From NCBI GenBank assembly GCA_934045905.1, contig OW203762.1, positions 46,339,411-46,403,410 on the forward strand: a stretch of 64,000 nucleotides of DNA, given 5' to 3'. This document shows positions 37,367-47,345 of this stretch, one piece after another. How positions within the stretch are numbered: position 1 is the first letter of the stretch; each line of letters starts with the position of its first letter. Below the pieces are notes generated by a model. It ran no database searches. It was not told the origin of the DNA and saw only the letters and a program-made list of their open reading frames with translations. This DNA comes from Leuctra nigra (Eukaryota > Arthropoda > Insecta > Plecoptera > Leuctridae). The position numbers and the translations under genes were made by a program.

Positions 37367-39114
37367 GTCCGAAAAAAACCCCGCCGTTGATATTCAACAC
37401 TGACAAATTCCTTAGAATATCTTTCTCTTCTCTTTAGGTATGTCTCCGTCTCCGATTCTTTCTTCTGTGTTTCTTCTGTTCTTAATCTAATTTCTTCCCC
37501 ATTTAGCACCTCCCATTCTCTTCTGTTCTGCCTGTATCCTGGTACATACGGCAGCTCAATGAACTGTACCTCTCGATCTCCCAGACTGTTCTTCAGATCT
37601 CCATTGACATAGCTTCCGGCAACACTTTGAAATCCAAGTAATATGACATTTACTTTTGCTCCAACAGCTAGTATTGTCATATCTACTAACTTAACTAGCT
37701 CCTTGATGATATCGTCTTTGTTTCTTCTCATTTGAATTTCCCGATTTCCTACTTTCAACACAATTTTCTTCACTTTATTTGTAATACCTTCGTAATACTT
37801 TTGTTCCATTCTTTTGGAAAGCTCTTCTACCCAAATTCCGGGCTCTCGTTTGACAATATTGTTATTGCCCCTACAAAATTCTGCTGCTTCTCTACCTCCC
37901 ACATCCCCCAACAACAAAGTCAGTTTTCTTTCAGTGCTTCTTTTTTCCTCATTTATACTACCTTCGACTAAATCACTAACCTTATCTTCATTATTTATTT
38001 GTGCCACATTTATATTTTCTTCATTTCCAGTGTCATCTTCATCACCTTCAGTTATAAAGAGGTTACCATAACTTATTCCGTCATATTCCGTATCCCCTTG
38101 AGTTAATATTTCTATATCATTTTCCTCATTTTCTTCGTCAGTATCCTCTAGCGATATACTTTCCTCATTCTCCCCTTCCGAATCCACAATAAGAACAGTT
38201 GGCTCCCCTTCTTTCACTTCTTTAACACTCGCTGTCAATTTATTTATGTTTCCCACATTTTGATCATTTACCTCAATCCCGTTTGACTCTGTTACTAAAC
38301 CACCTGCTGGTGTGGACTTTGCACATGGTACATAGCATGATGTATGTGTTCTATCAATCTCCAAGCTCTTCTTACTGCTTTGCATCAAGTTCCACTTGGT
38401 TTTCTTTGATCTCTGCTTTTGACTATCATTTTTCTCGTGAGTTTCCCTTATCACACTCTGATCCATGCATTTGGTAGCTTCAACTTGATTTCTCAAACAT
38501 CTTTCCGACATTCGGTTCTCACATGTATCCATAAAGAACTCTAGCTTATTTTTTACAAAGTTCTTGTTTAATTTTATCTCTTCTCTCAACACCTCAACCT
38601 GTTCTTCCAATGCTCGTACAACTGCCCACAGATTCTGTATGTATTCTTTCATCTGCCTATTTTCAGCCTCTATATCTATCTGGATTGAAATGACTTCTGC
38701 AGTTTTCGCATTTACCACTTCTTTCAAATCTTGGTAGATCTTATCCATCACTGCTTCCTGTTCCTCTCTGTACCCTTCACCAGACATTACCATACTACAT
38801 CCAGGACTTTGCACATCCACCCTAGGTACTTTCTTACCATCCCGGCTAGCAATACATTTCTTACATGTCCAAGACACTTGTCCATTCAAATATTTATTTT
38901 TCATTGCCTTGCACGGTCCAACACATTTAAAGTGGCTCTTACATGAACAACTAGTACATACAACACCTTTTCTGACTACTATGTCACATTTTATGCAAAT
39001 GCCATCCGTTTTCCCATCAGCTTTTTCCATTTCAATATTGCTAGTTGTCACTTGTTTTTGATCGAGTCCTTTCTTCTTGGCAACTACACAGTGCAATGTA
39101 CTTATCTTGCTCAA
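37339..39114 (-). CDS. LINE ORF1: PHD-like zinc finger, coiled coil, C-terminal SGNH-like region
   Basis: 591 residues with no stop. Residues 40-87 hold a PHD-type ligand series (CIKC, VVCTSC, H61, C64 or C68, then TCKKC). A coiled coil follows at about 115-200 (DLKEVVNAKTAEV, ALEEQVEVLREEI). The middle is acidic (EDTDEENEENDIEIL). The C-terminal part has LTLLLGDVGG and IVLKVGNRE, placed as the GDS and GxND blocks of SGNH-type esterases found in some CR1-like ORF1s. However, the Ser is Val here, so I infer a dead or misread esterase fold. ORF1 proteins bind the element's RNA. The stop overlaps the ORF2 start by 28 bp. Confidence 0.8.
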   Translation of the reverse strand: MSKISTLHCVVAKKKGLDQKQVTTSNIEMEKADGKTDGICIKCDIVVRKGVVCTSCSCKSHFKCVGPCKAMKNKYLNGQVSWTCKKCIASRDGKKVPRVDVQSPGCSMVMSGEGYREEQEAVMDKIYQDLKEVVNAKTAEVISIQIDIEAENRQMKEYIQNLWAVVRALEEQVEVLREEIKLNKNFVKNKLEFFMDTCENRMSERCLRNQVEATKCMDQSVIRETHEKNDSQKQRSKKTKWNLMQSSKKSLEIDRTHTSCYVPCAKSTPAGGLVTESNGIEVNDQNVGNINKLTASVKEVKEGEPTVLIVDSEGENEESISLEDTDEENEENDIEILTQGDTEYDGISYGNLFITEGDEDDTGNEENINVAQINNEDKVSDLVEGSINEEKRSTERKLTLLLGDVGGREAAEFCRGNNNIVKREPGIWVEELSKRMEQKYYEGITNKVKKIVLKVGNREIQMRRNKDDIIKELVKLVDMTILAVGAKVNVILLGFQSVAGSYVNGDLKNSLGDREVQFIELPYVPGYRQNRREWEVLNGEEIRLRTEETQKKESETETYLKRRERYSKEFVSVEYQRRGFFRTCWFWRTKA

Positions 39115-40117
39115 TTCTTCTCCAATTTTCTAATTGTATGTCTTAATTAATCAAGTTTCTTACCGTCTTCAATGCACCTCACTCATGTATCCAATCCGTA
39201 GTTTAAACCTTTATAATCAATTATAATTTATCAATTATAATTTAATGATTGGAAAAAAAGCAGGGACCCGAACCTTTATTAATAAAGGTTCCGGTTCCGG
39301 TTCCGGTTCTACAATTTTACTTTATAAAGGTTCGGGTTCCGGTTCCGGTTCTTAAAAAATAATCTTAAAGGTTCGGTTCCGGTTCCGGTTCCTGCATAAA
39401 GGTTCCGGGTTCCGGTTCCGGTTCTCAAATTTTAAATCAAATTAGATTATAACACTTCAGTATTATGTCAAATTTAATGGAATTATTGGATTTGGATTTT
39501 GTCCTATGAATGAAGCACTGGTGTAGTGGCTGTAATATGCGTGCAGAAGTCACAGGAAGGTGCGCAGACTAAATCTCAGAGTCAGAAGAGACAGTGGCGG
39601 AAATTTTCTCCATAAGACGGCGTAAACATTCATTTTGCCTGAGCTATCATATTCATTGTCAGCAATGCAGTTCTCATCGCAGTAGTCAGATTCAAAAATT
39701 GAAAACACGAGCATCATTTGAAAATGAAAGATTTTCAAGAATTAAAAAGTCTACAAAAAATACTTATATACATTTTATCAAAAAATAAAACTTTTTACAA
39801 CTTTGGGAATAATATTTTTTGAAAATATCATAATATTATTATCCAAGTGTTAAAAAATTAAATCGTACATGTTTCTTTTATTAAAAGACGGAACCTTAAA
39901 GAACCTAATTGATTATAAAGGTTCGGGTTCCGGTCAGGGACGACGCTAAGGGGGGGCCTGGGGGGGCCACGCCCCCCCCAAACATTAGCGCGGCCCCCCC
40001 TTGTGCCCCCCCAAACCAAATGTGGGAAAAAAATTTCTTGAAAGTCTATACTTTTCTTCAATTTTTTGCACTGTTCAAATTATCAAATAAAACATCAGCT
40101 GACAATGTTTTGCAAAT

Positions 40118-40440
40118 AGGCGACTTTCTAAGAAGTATAGCAGGGTTGACAAAAATTGGATAAGATACGGAGCTCAAAAATAATGAAAGATCTTGCAGAG
40201 ACTCTAAGTTTCAAATTAGGAAAGGAGAGATTGAAATGGTTTGGTCGATTGAAAGGGATGGGACAAGAGAGGATACCGAGAAGGAAGGCAGATAGAGCAG
40301 CAATGGGAGGGAATAGAAAGGCAGGAAGACCGCGAACGAAGTGGATGAGTGGAGTGAAGGTGGCTGTGGAAAAAGTGGAGAGTCTTGGGAAATGGTAAGG
40401 GACGAAAAATGGTGGGAGCTTTGGTGGGAGGACAGTTCAT
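40118..40440 (+). pseudogene. LINE ORF2 C-terminal fragment, frameshifted
   Basis: Encodes FLRSIAGLTKI, then after a frame change KIRSSKIMKDLAETLSFKLG and GNRKAGRPRTKWMSG. These align with the fragment at 58110-58843 (FLRSLAGLTKLDKVRSTKIRKDL, KRGRPRTKWMNG). It lies wholly within the middle hAT-type element, so it was either captured by it or inserted into it. Confidence 0.82.
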
Positions 40441-40496
40441 AAAAATTAGTGTAGGGATAATTTTTTGAAGGCTTCAGTTTTTTTAATTATCCCCGT

Positions 40497-40793
40497 CAGG
40501 CGCGTAGGAAGGGGGGGGGATGGGGGGAGAATCCCCCCTCTGATTCAATACCCCTCCCTATGTATATTTATGTGTCAAGAAAAAAATTTGCTTAAAAATT
40601 GTTAAAATCGCATAGAAATGCACCAAATTGATGTCTGAAATTCAAAAAATTTCCGGGGCTGTGCGCCCCGGACCTGCATTTTACTGGGGGGCCTTCCCCC
40701 TAGACCCCCATTGTCTTCGTAGACACTAGTATCTCCAGCTCAAGTTATTTTACATATTATTCCCACCTTGCAAATTTAGTTCCTACGCGCCTG
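40497..40793. mobile_element. Inner hAT-type MITE (third nesting level)
   Basis: Perfect 14-bp inverted termini CAGGCGCGTAGGAA and TTCCTACGCGCCTG. Flanks ATCCCCGT (40489-40496) and ATCCCCAC (40794-40801) match at 6 of 8 positions. Same terminal family as 32351-32836 and 54059-54462. Confidence 0.87.
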
Positions 40794-41089
40794 ATCCCCA
40801 CGCCACAATATGAAAATATACATGTGAAAATACGTTTGCCCCCCCTAAAAAGTTTATTGCCCTACCTAGGCCCCCCCTGTATAAAAATCCTAGCGTCGTC
40901 CCTGGTTCCGGTTCCGGTTCTTGGGGAAAAAAGGATTCCGGTTCCGGTTCCAAAATAATAAAGGTTCATACCGGTTCTAGGTTCCGGTTCCGGTTCCGGT
41001 TCGGGTCCCTGGGAAAAAGTGATTAATGACTTTTGCCAGAACGTTGACATTTTTCAATATCAACATTTATCATATTTTACACAAAAGGT

Positions 41090-41264
41090 TATTTAACAAA
41101 TTATCTCGGTGGCTCTGCTTTCTAATAATTTTCATATGAGTTTGATTTCCAGAAACCTTAGTTGGGGGTTCAACAATGTAACAGCCCCCTTCATACCTAC
41201 TTGGAAATCAAACTGCATATGAAAATTATTATAAATCAGAGCCACCGAGATAATTTGTTAAATG
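41090..41264. mobile_element. Hairpin MITE with about 60-bp inverted repeats
   Basis: The left arm (ATTTAACAAATTATCTCGGT, then GGCTCTG...AATAATTTTCATATG) is matched in inverted orientation up to 41264 with few differences. The loop of about 55 bp contains TTGGGGGTTC. There is no ORF. It would form a long RNA hairpin if transcribed. Confidence 0.82.
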
Positions 41265-42493
41265 TTTTCCAAGGTCTATAGTTTAACGTTTAGCAAATTG
41301 TACCAAAGATAGTATAATATCTTATCTTCTTGTCTATAACATATTTATTTGCATGCACCATAAAACCTCGCGTAAACCTCGCGTTCGTTGCTAGATTTTA
41401 TATAATTATAGTATAAATTTGACGTTCAGGTCAGTATAGGACATATAACTGAATCGATTCAGATCATAAAACCATCTGAGTTAATTATCTATAGGTTATG
41501 CTAATTATTGTCACATAATTATTAGTGGACAGTGGATGGGATTGCATTTCGGAGGATGCACAAAATCAAGTGAATAAAATGTAAATATTGTTCTATTACT
41601 TCCATATTCACACAAAAGCCATTTCCTTTGTGAAATGCAATGTGTGTTCTCCAATGAGAGAAGATGAGCTCTCCTGGAGCCGCGCCATCGCCACGTCACG
41701 TGGTCAAAGAGTTGAAGGGCACATCGCCGAGGTTCAGGACGAGGGGGGGGACTCAGAACCAGGTGAGGCTCTCCTCTCGCGGGGTAAGTGACCTCGGTCA
41801 CTTCGAGGCTCTCTTCATCTTCGCCAATCTCGCCTCCATTCGCTCTGCATCGGGTGATGAAACAGAACAAGATGTGTTCGTAACAGGGAAAATATGTCTA
41901 TTCTTATCGACATAGTTATCAACCGCACCGCATAGTCAGTGATGATTCCAGACATACCCAGTGTTGAATCCAGGCATGCCTCGGGGGGGGGGGGGGGGCA
42001 GTGCCACCCCTGGCACAAATATTGCAAAATATTATAAAATGAAAGATATTCTTTAAATAAAGAAAAGTTATTCATATTATTCAGATCAACTTATTGGTAA
42101 GTAAATACTGAATAGAATTGTCCGCTAGTTACGTACTATAATTCAGTGAAGGACCCCCCGAAATCAGGGTTTCATCTAAAAAAAAGTATCACATTTAAAA
42201 TAATATGTGAAAAAAACACGTAAAAATAGACGGATCATATAAAAACCTTCAAAAACGGTTAGAATTGAGTTCAAATTCCAAACATTTCTGGGGTCTATGC
42301 GCCCCGAGCATGCATATTAAAATCTCTTGGACCATTTTTGGATATTTTGCAATTTATAAATCCCCAAAATAGCTTTACACTGCGATTCAAAATTTCACCT
42401 AAACGAATAATGCTGAACAAAAAAAAATTCGGGGGCTACGCCCTCGAACCCCCTGTTTTCCACTGTGGCTTTTCAAAATATGTTACGTATATA
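41265..42493. other. No gene seen; probable hAT-like remnant near 41960-42460
   Basis: Contains a G run at about 41980-41998 after CAGGCATGCCTC. The G/C-paired blocks GGGGTCTATGCGCCCC (near 42290) and GGGGGCTACGCCCTC (near 42431) resemble the interior of the hAT-type MITEs. Terminal repeats were not found. Confidence 0.4.
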
Positions 42494-43230
42494 ACTAGGA
42501 AAACGCTCTGGGTAACGCGTTGATGAGCGAGCACGGATACGCGCAACACCTCGAACTGAAATTCTGTTCATCGAAATTGTCCTTAAAAGCCAATAATTCT
42601 TGAATTTCGCCACATACTTGTATGAAAATCTCCAACAATTCTCAAAATATTGGTCCCAATAACCACGCAAAGTTTTAAGTTGATCGATTGAACCTTGAAG
42701 ATTCGAAGATGCCGTGAAATGTGAAATTCGAGAAATATGACAGCCAACACGCAAAATATCCGTAAACTGTCAATAACTTTTGAATTTAAACACAGTTTAG
42801 TCTGAAAATTGTCAAAAATACAGATAATGTTGGACCCGATGACCATGCAAATTTTTAAGTTGATCGGTCAAACGGTTCTGGTTTAAATTTCAAAAAGCAC
42901 ATGAAATATTTTTTTAAATTTTAACCAATGGGAGGATTTGGCTGAAAATGTGTAAAATAAGAGATAATGTGGTCTTAATGACCATGCAAAATATAAGGTT
43001 GATCACATTTGTCGAAGACCGTTTTCATTTTTCAGCCTATCAGGAGATGTTTATTTAAATTTTAACCAATCAATTGGATTTCAAAAAAAATTAGGGTCAG
43101 CAAACAGAAAAGGTTGTCTCTACATGTGTGCAAAATTTCAGATCGATCGGTGAAACGGTGCGACTTCTATTGCTCCAGAGGTCCGTGTCAAAAGAGTCAA
43201 AAGGAGACGCTCGCTTCGCTCGCTCAATAA
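42494..43230 (+). mobile_element. Family D repeat, copy D1
   Basis: Begins ACTAGGAAAACGCTCTGGGT then AACGCGTTGATGAGCGAGC. Ends AAAAGGAGACGCTCGCTTCG then CTCGCTC. The interior repeats a phrase of the type GACCATGCAAATTTTTAAGT followed by TGATCGGTCAAACGGTT every 150-250 bp (about 42660, 42840, 42970, 43135). There is no ORF. Short GAGCGAGC and GCTCGCTC words face each other from the two ends. Confidence 0.8.
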
Positions 43231-44654
43231 GTGCTTTGTGCTTCGCACTACAAGCTACAAGCATATTCATAAATTACTCAACCCTTCCCCACTTCCCCCC
43301 TTCCCCACGAAACACCAACATCCAAAAACTACCCCAAAAATATGCCACCCTCAACTATTCAAGTGCCCCTCCCGAGAAAAATATCTTGATTCAACACTGA
43401 ACATACCTCCCCTCCCTTCCCCCCCACCATCCCCCCTCAATGGATTCCACACTACCCCCTTAGAAGGAATGATAAAATAATGTCAAATATATTACTTCTG
43501 TATATTATGTAAATATTAGGTTTGTGAAGCAAATAGGTACAAATAAAGGTTTTCGTTGGACAAATTTCTATAAATATACGGAATTTTCAGAAAAATGGTT
43601 ACTTTCCACTGTGAATGTTGTGTTTTGAAACTAGCGAGGCCGTAAAGGACATATCAGACTACATACACTCTTTCAATTTATTGAAATGTTTCCTGGGGCA
43701 TGTTTTGGATCCCCCCCCCCCCCCCCCCCACCCGACAAAGATTCTGACAAAGTTCATGATCTTTGACTAGTTTTTGACAGCCCCAACCCCATCAATAATA
43801 AAATTGTTGCCTACGTAGTTTTGAAAGCCCCACTTGGCATAGATTTGGTACCGTGCCTGATAAACTTTGACTGGTTTTGAAATCCCCATCCATGGCCTTT
43901 TTCTGGCAGAGCCGAAACCCTCTGTTTTTTAACAGATTTATTGATCGTACCTAAGAGGTAGAAGGCCGGAAGTCCATATCAGTGATTTTTGAAGTGAGCT
44001 CAATAACCAGTAATTCGACCCTAATCCAATCATATTTTTAATGATGCGACATGAATGAGTTTTTGTGTAAGAAGAGAATTACTTTTGTAGGTTTAATTAC
44101 TTAGCTAATAATCAAAAGTTCATAGTGAAACAAGTCATAAATAGAAGTATAGTTTCGTAGCTGGGAACTATGCAGCGTTATGAGTTTACTAGCAACCTGT
44201 TTCATTTTAGTATAGACTGTTGGTTCCGCATCAAGACGGGGTGGAAAATGGCGTCGAAATGAAAGCAAGATGGCGGTCAGACGTCGAGGTACCGGATGTC
44301 ATCACAGTGCGCATGCGCAATGGTGCGGAACCGATCAAGTTTCTTCTCACATAACTTTGCCCGTGGATCGACGTGGACATAGCGTATCCGCCGCCGCCGC
44401 CACCTACCTACATAACACAACATGGAACAGAAGCCAGGAGAAAGTTATAATCTGAGAGGCCGTGTTATTCTTCTGGCTCGGGAAATCTACTGCTTATAAA
44501 CTACGACTTTCTTATGACAGCGACAGTGAAAGCAGGGCAATGAGAATGCATCGGTCGGAGAGAGAAGCGAATTAGTTCTTCAGTTTCCTGGTAGATTCGC
44601 ACCCGTCACGGCGCCACTCTGCACTCGCCCATCCGCAGCCCCATGTACCAGGGC
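43231..44654. other. No gene seen
   Basis: 43260-43470 is C-rich low complexity, and 43711-43730 is a run of about 20 C. The remainder is AT-rich. No conserved ORF. Confidence 0.5.
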
Positions 44655-44963
44655 CATGGCGCCGGGGGGGGGGGGGGGGGGGGGGGAGTTTGCCCCCTCT
44701 TGGAGGTCGGGAAGAAATTAACATTTTGTGGTGTTTTACGTATAGTTGCAAATTGTAAACAAAAAACGTAAAAATATTAATTTGAAAGTGTCGAAAAAAC
44801 AAAAAATTTAAAATTTAAAAAAAGTTAATATGTAGTTCATGAAAATACATCTGAAAATCAAAATTGATTTCAAAGTGTCAAAAAAACAAAAACGCCCCCC
44901 GGGGCAAGAAGGGGTGCGTGTCCCTCCCCCCACCCCCCTGACAGAAATCCTGCCGGGCCCATG
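44655..44963. mobile_element. Family E hAT-like MITE
   Basis: Ends CATGGCGCCGGGG and CCGGGCCCATG (inverted, imperfect). Flanks ACCAGGGC (44647-44654) and GCCAGGGC (44964-44971) match at 7 of 8. A run of more than 20 G follows the left end. The interior has GATTTCAAAGTGTCAAAAAA and ACGCCCCCCGGGGC, in common with 63172-63550 and 3340-3513. Confidence 0.75.
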
Positions 44964-46702
44964 GCCAGGGCCCCTATAATTAGGTTGCAAGAACTTTAAC
45001 TATTATACCAATTATCATATTAGGTATTGGTATATTGCCCATTACCACAACGTAACACGTAAATAACATATGCCGCGAAAATGTGAAACATTCACCGCAG
45101 CTACGAGCAACGCAGTGATGATCTCTGATTGGTCGGTTGCCGTTGCGATCAGCAAGCACGACGAAACATAGACGGACAATGCTAAATTATTGTAAGAATT
45201 AATTTACTTTTTTCCGTCCGCGTCCGAAAGTCCATTCGTCCATTAATTGGGCTTGGCCTCTACTGAGCCATAAAACTTTTAAAAAAGTTATTCCATGTTT
45301 TGTTTGTTATTCGTGCTCGGTCTTCACATCTAGATAAAAAAAAAATATATATATATAGCAATTAATTTTGTGTAATTTCATTATCGGTGACGAATTCAAA
45401 GTTAAACGGGAAATAACCTTATAGTAATTCACCTATGTTTTCATTTACTGCAATGTTTTGAAAAATAAAAACAAACTTGATACTTGAAAAGTATGTAATT
45501 ATTTTTCGAAAACTTCGATACATAATATAAATCAGTTGAGAAGTTGTCATACTTTTTTTTATCTGTAACTTTATTTCAGTTCCAATTAACAAAGCTATTT
45601 TAAATACGGCGAGAATAATATATTGAGTCGTATTCCAGCATGTCGGCGCGGGTTGTTTGTTGCAGCGCTGGACGGGAGAACTGAGAACTAGTCGATGTAG
45701 GGATATCCCCCTGTAGCGGTAACCATGGCTACGAGCAGGCAGTAAAGTTCTTGCTCACTACCCGCGCGGCAGGCGTTGCTAGGGGAAACGTATTTTTTTT
45801 CCCGCGCTCAACGTTTCGATCTACCCCCGTTCCTCCCTCCAATCTCCCACCCCTAACCACCCACTCTCCAGCTCGTACCACCCTACCCTCTACTCTAGCG
45901 CAGTGGAGAATGACGTTTTGCTTGCTGTAGGAAACGCGCCAGCTAAATCGCGTCTTTGGTTAAAATTCTATTGATTATTCTTTTAGCACGAGGTTGCACA
46001 TTTTTTAGATATTCTTTTTCTCTCAGAAAAGATATATTTTTGAAAAAGTCGATGGAGCAAAATGCATCAGAATGTTGTACAAATAATATCAGGCCCAGCC
46101 CAAGCTGAATCAATTCATATTGTCTGCAGGATTGGTGTGATTCATCATCCAAATCCTGTACGACAAATATAAAAAAGGTGGATATAGGTTATGTACTTTA
46201 TTTTACATTTCTAGAATAATAAAATGTATTTTGTAAAATAATGAATCAAAATATAAAAGAAAACAGTTAAAAGTATGTAGGTAATCATTGATTAGTAGAA
46301 GAAAGTTTGGAATTTTGGCGAGCTTCACAACTTCGCCTGTTTTAATCTGGAGATGGATTTCACTGTCAAACCATCACAACAAGACTTATCTTCCCAATCA
46401 TTTCCAGAATTGAGAATTAAGCAGGATTCATCATCCCGTTTGATCGTGGAACTGATGCAAACTGAATCCCGTCGGAATTATTAATTCAAACGTAGCCATA
46501 GAAACGGAACATACAACAGCCCACAGCGCTGCGATACGCCGTGGAGAAGAGGCGTACTAGAAATTGGATGATGATTTAAGTGCTTTTCTTCATCTGATCC
46601 AAAAGGGATGGAACTGCGCAAGCGCGTTTCATAATATTATTTGAAGTCAAAACAATTCGAAGCAGAGCGGGGTGCTGGGATCGCGATGGTGCGGGTGGTG
46701 GA
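44964..46702. other. No gene seen
   Basis: A GC-richer segment at 45640-45940 has no recognisable coding content. (TA)n low complexity lies near 45345-45358. Confidence 0.45.
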
Positions 46703-46724
46703 GGGGGGGGGGGGGGGGGGGGGG
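46703..46724 (+). repeat. Poly-G tract
   Basis: An uninterrupted run of about 22 G. No element termini were found around it. Confidence 0.85.
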
Positions 46725-47086
46725 AGGAACACGGTAGATGAGACTCGCATCTCATGTCGTAGCTTCGTTTGATGGGATGCAGTAATTTTAGAGTTTCGTG
46801 CAGAAGAATTTGGTTTTGGACAAATAGATTTCTGTTAGAGAATGGAAAATATATGTCTGTGAATAATCAACATCAAATTATACCATCATCTATACAAAAT
46901 TATATTATTAGAATATATTGTGTTTATGGTACAAATTTTTGGGTAGATGATTTCACAAGTCATGATATTTTATCTTTAGCTAAATATAGGAATTGGATTT
47001 AATAGAAAAATATGAATAGAATTACCTATACATGCTTTATATTGTATTAAATCGATGGTGATTATATTTTTTTATTTTAGTGGTGA

Positions 47087-47160
47087 TTAACGTCGCACTG
47101 TTCTGCAACTACTGAGGCTACTGAACGGATGGACGATTATGATGATGATGATGATGATGA

Positions 47161-47208
<48 letters not shown>

Positions 47209-47345
47209 CCCAACATTTGCCTCTTGACTTGACTGTGGGAAACCACATAAAGAAACAGGAAGGACGGTCGCGAGAATCGATCCCGGGACCTCCGGAGTTC
47301 AAGTCCTGGGCGTTCCTGTCTGCGTATTTGCTCCGTAATTGTACT
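47087..47345 (-). repeat. Candidate tRNA-derived SINE with (ATC)n tail
   Basis: On the minus strand a tRNA-like part (CCAGGACTTGAACTCCGGAG, then GTCCCGGGATCGATTCTCG) is followed by GTGGTTTCCCACAGTC, AGGCAAATGTTGGGAT and an (ATC)n tail (complement at about 47134-47207). This order (tRNA head, GTTTCCCAC body, simple tail) is typical of insect SINEs. Confidence 0.5.

Larger units (their letters stand above)
34081..39120 (-). mobile_element. Near full-length non-LTR retrotransposon (LINE)
   Basis: ORF1 (37339-39114) and ORF2 (34259-37366) overlap by 28 bp, in the usual order. The minus-strand 3' end after the ORF2 stop has about 165 bp of UTR and closes in an A-rich tail (AAATAAAAAAAAAA, complement at 34081-34094). 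The 3'UTR contains GACAGGCTTGGCCAGCCGG, which is shared with the LINE fragment ending at 58843. The right (5') boundary is uncertain, and I found no sure target duplication. The clade is unsettled: the C-terminal GRPRTRW region recalls RTE-type elements, while a PHD-bearing ORF1 recalls CR1-type ones. Confidence 0.85.
39935..40904. mobile_element. Middle hAT-type element nested in the outer one
   Basis: Perfect 14-bp inverted termini CAGGGACGACGCTA and TAGCGTCGTCCCTG. The 8-bp flanks on both sides read GTTCCGGT (39927-39934 and 40905-40912). Because the host is itself a GGTTCC repeat, the duplication is not unique evidence. It carries a LINE fragment and, inside that half, a further MITE. Confidence 0.85.
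39261..41011. mobile_element. Outer hAT-like element with GGTTCC-rich ends, containing two nested elements
   Basis: Perfect 14-bp inverted termini CAGGGACCCGAACC (39261) and GGTTCGGGTCCCTG (ending 41011). Both ends are extended by degenerate GGTTCC hexamer runs (39285-39425 and 40905-41005). Flanks AAAAAAAG and GGAAAAAG are compatible with a decayed 8-bp target duplication. The interior 39426-39926 is AT-rich. A short minus-strand acidic ORF (39550-39738) is the only coding-like remnant, and I do not recognise it. Confidence 0.75.

Noticed and set aside
35103..38946. Plus-strand ORFs of 60-109 codons
   Set aside because: Antisense frames of the LINE ORFs.
39285..39425. GGTTCC repeats as possible telomeric sequence
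   Set aside because: Insect telomere repeats are TTAGG; these hexamers are the ends of a hAT-like element.
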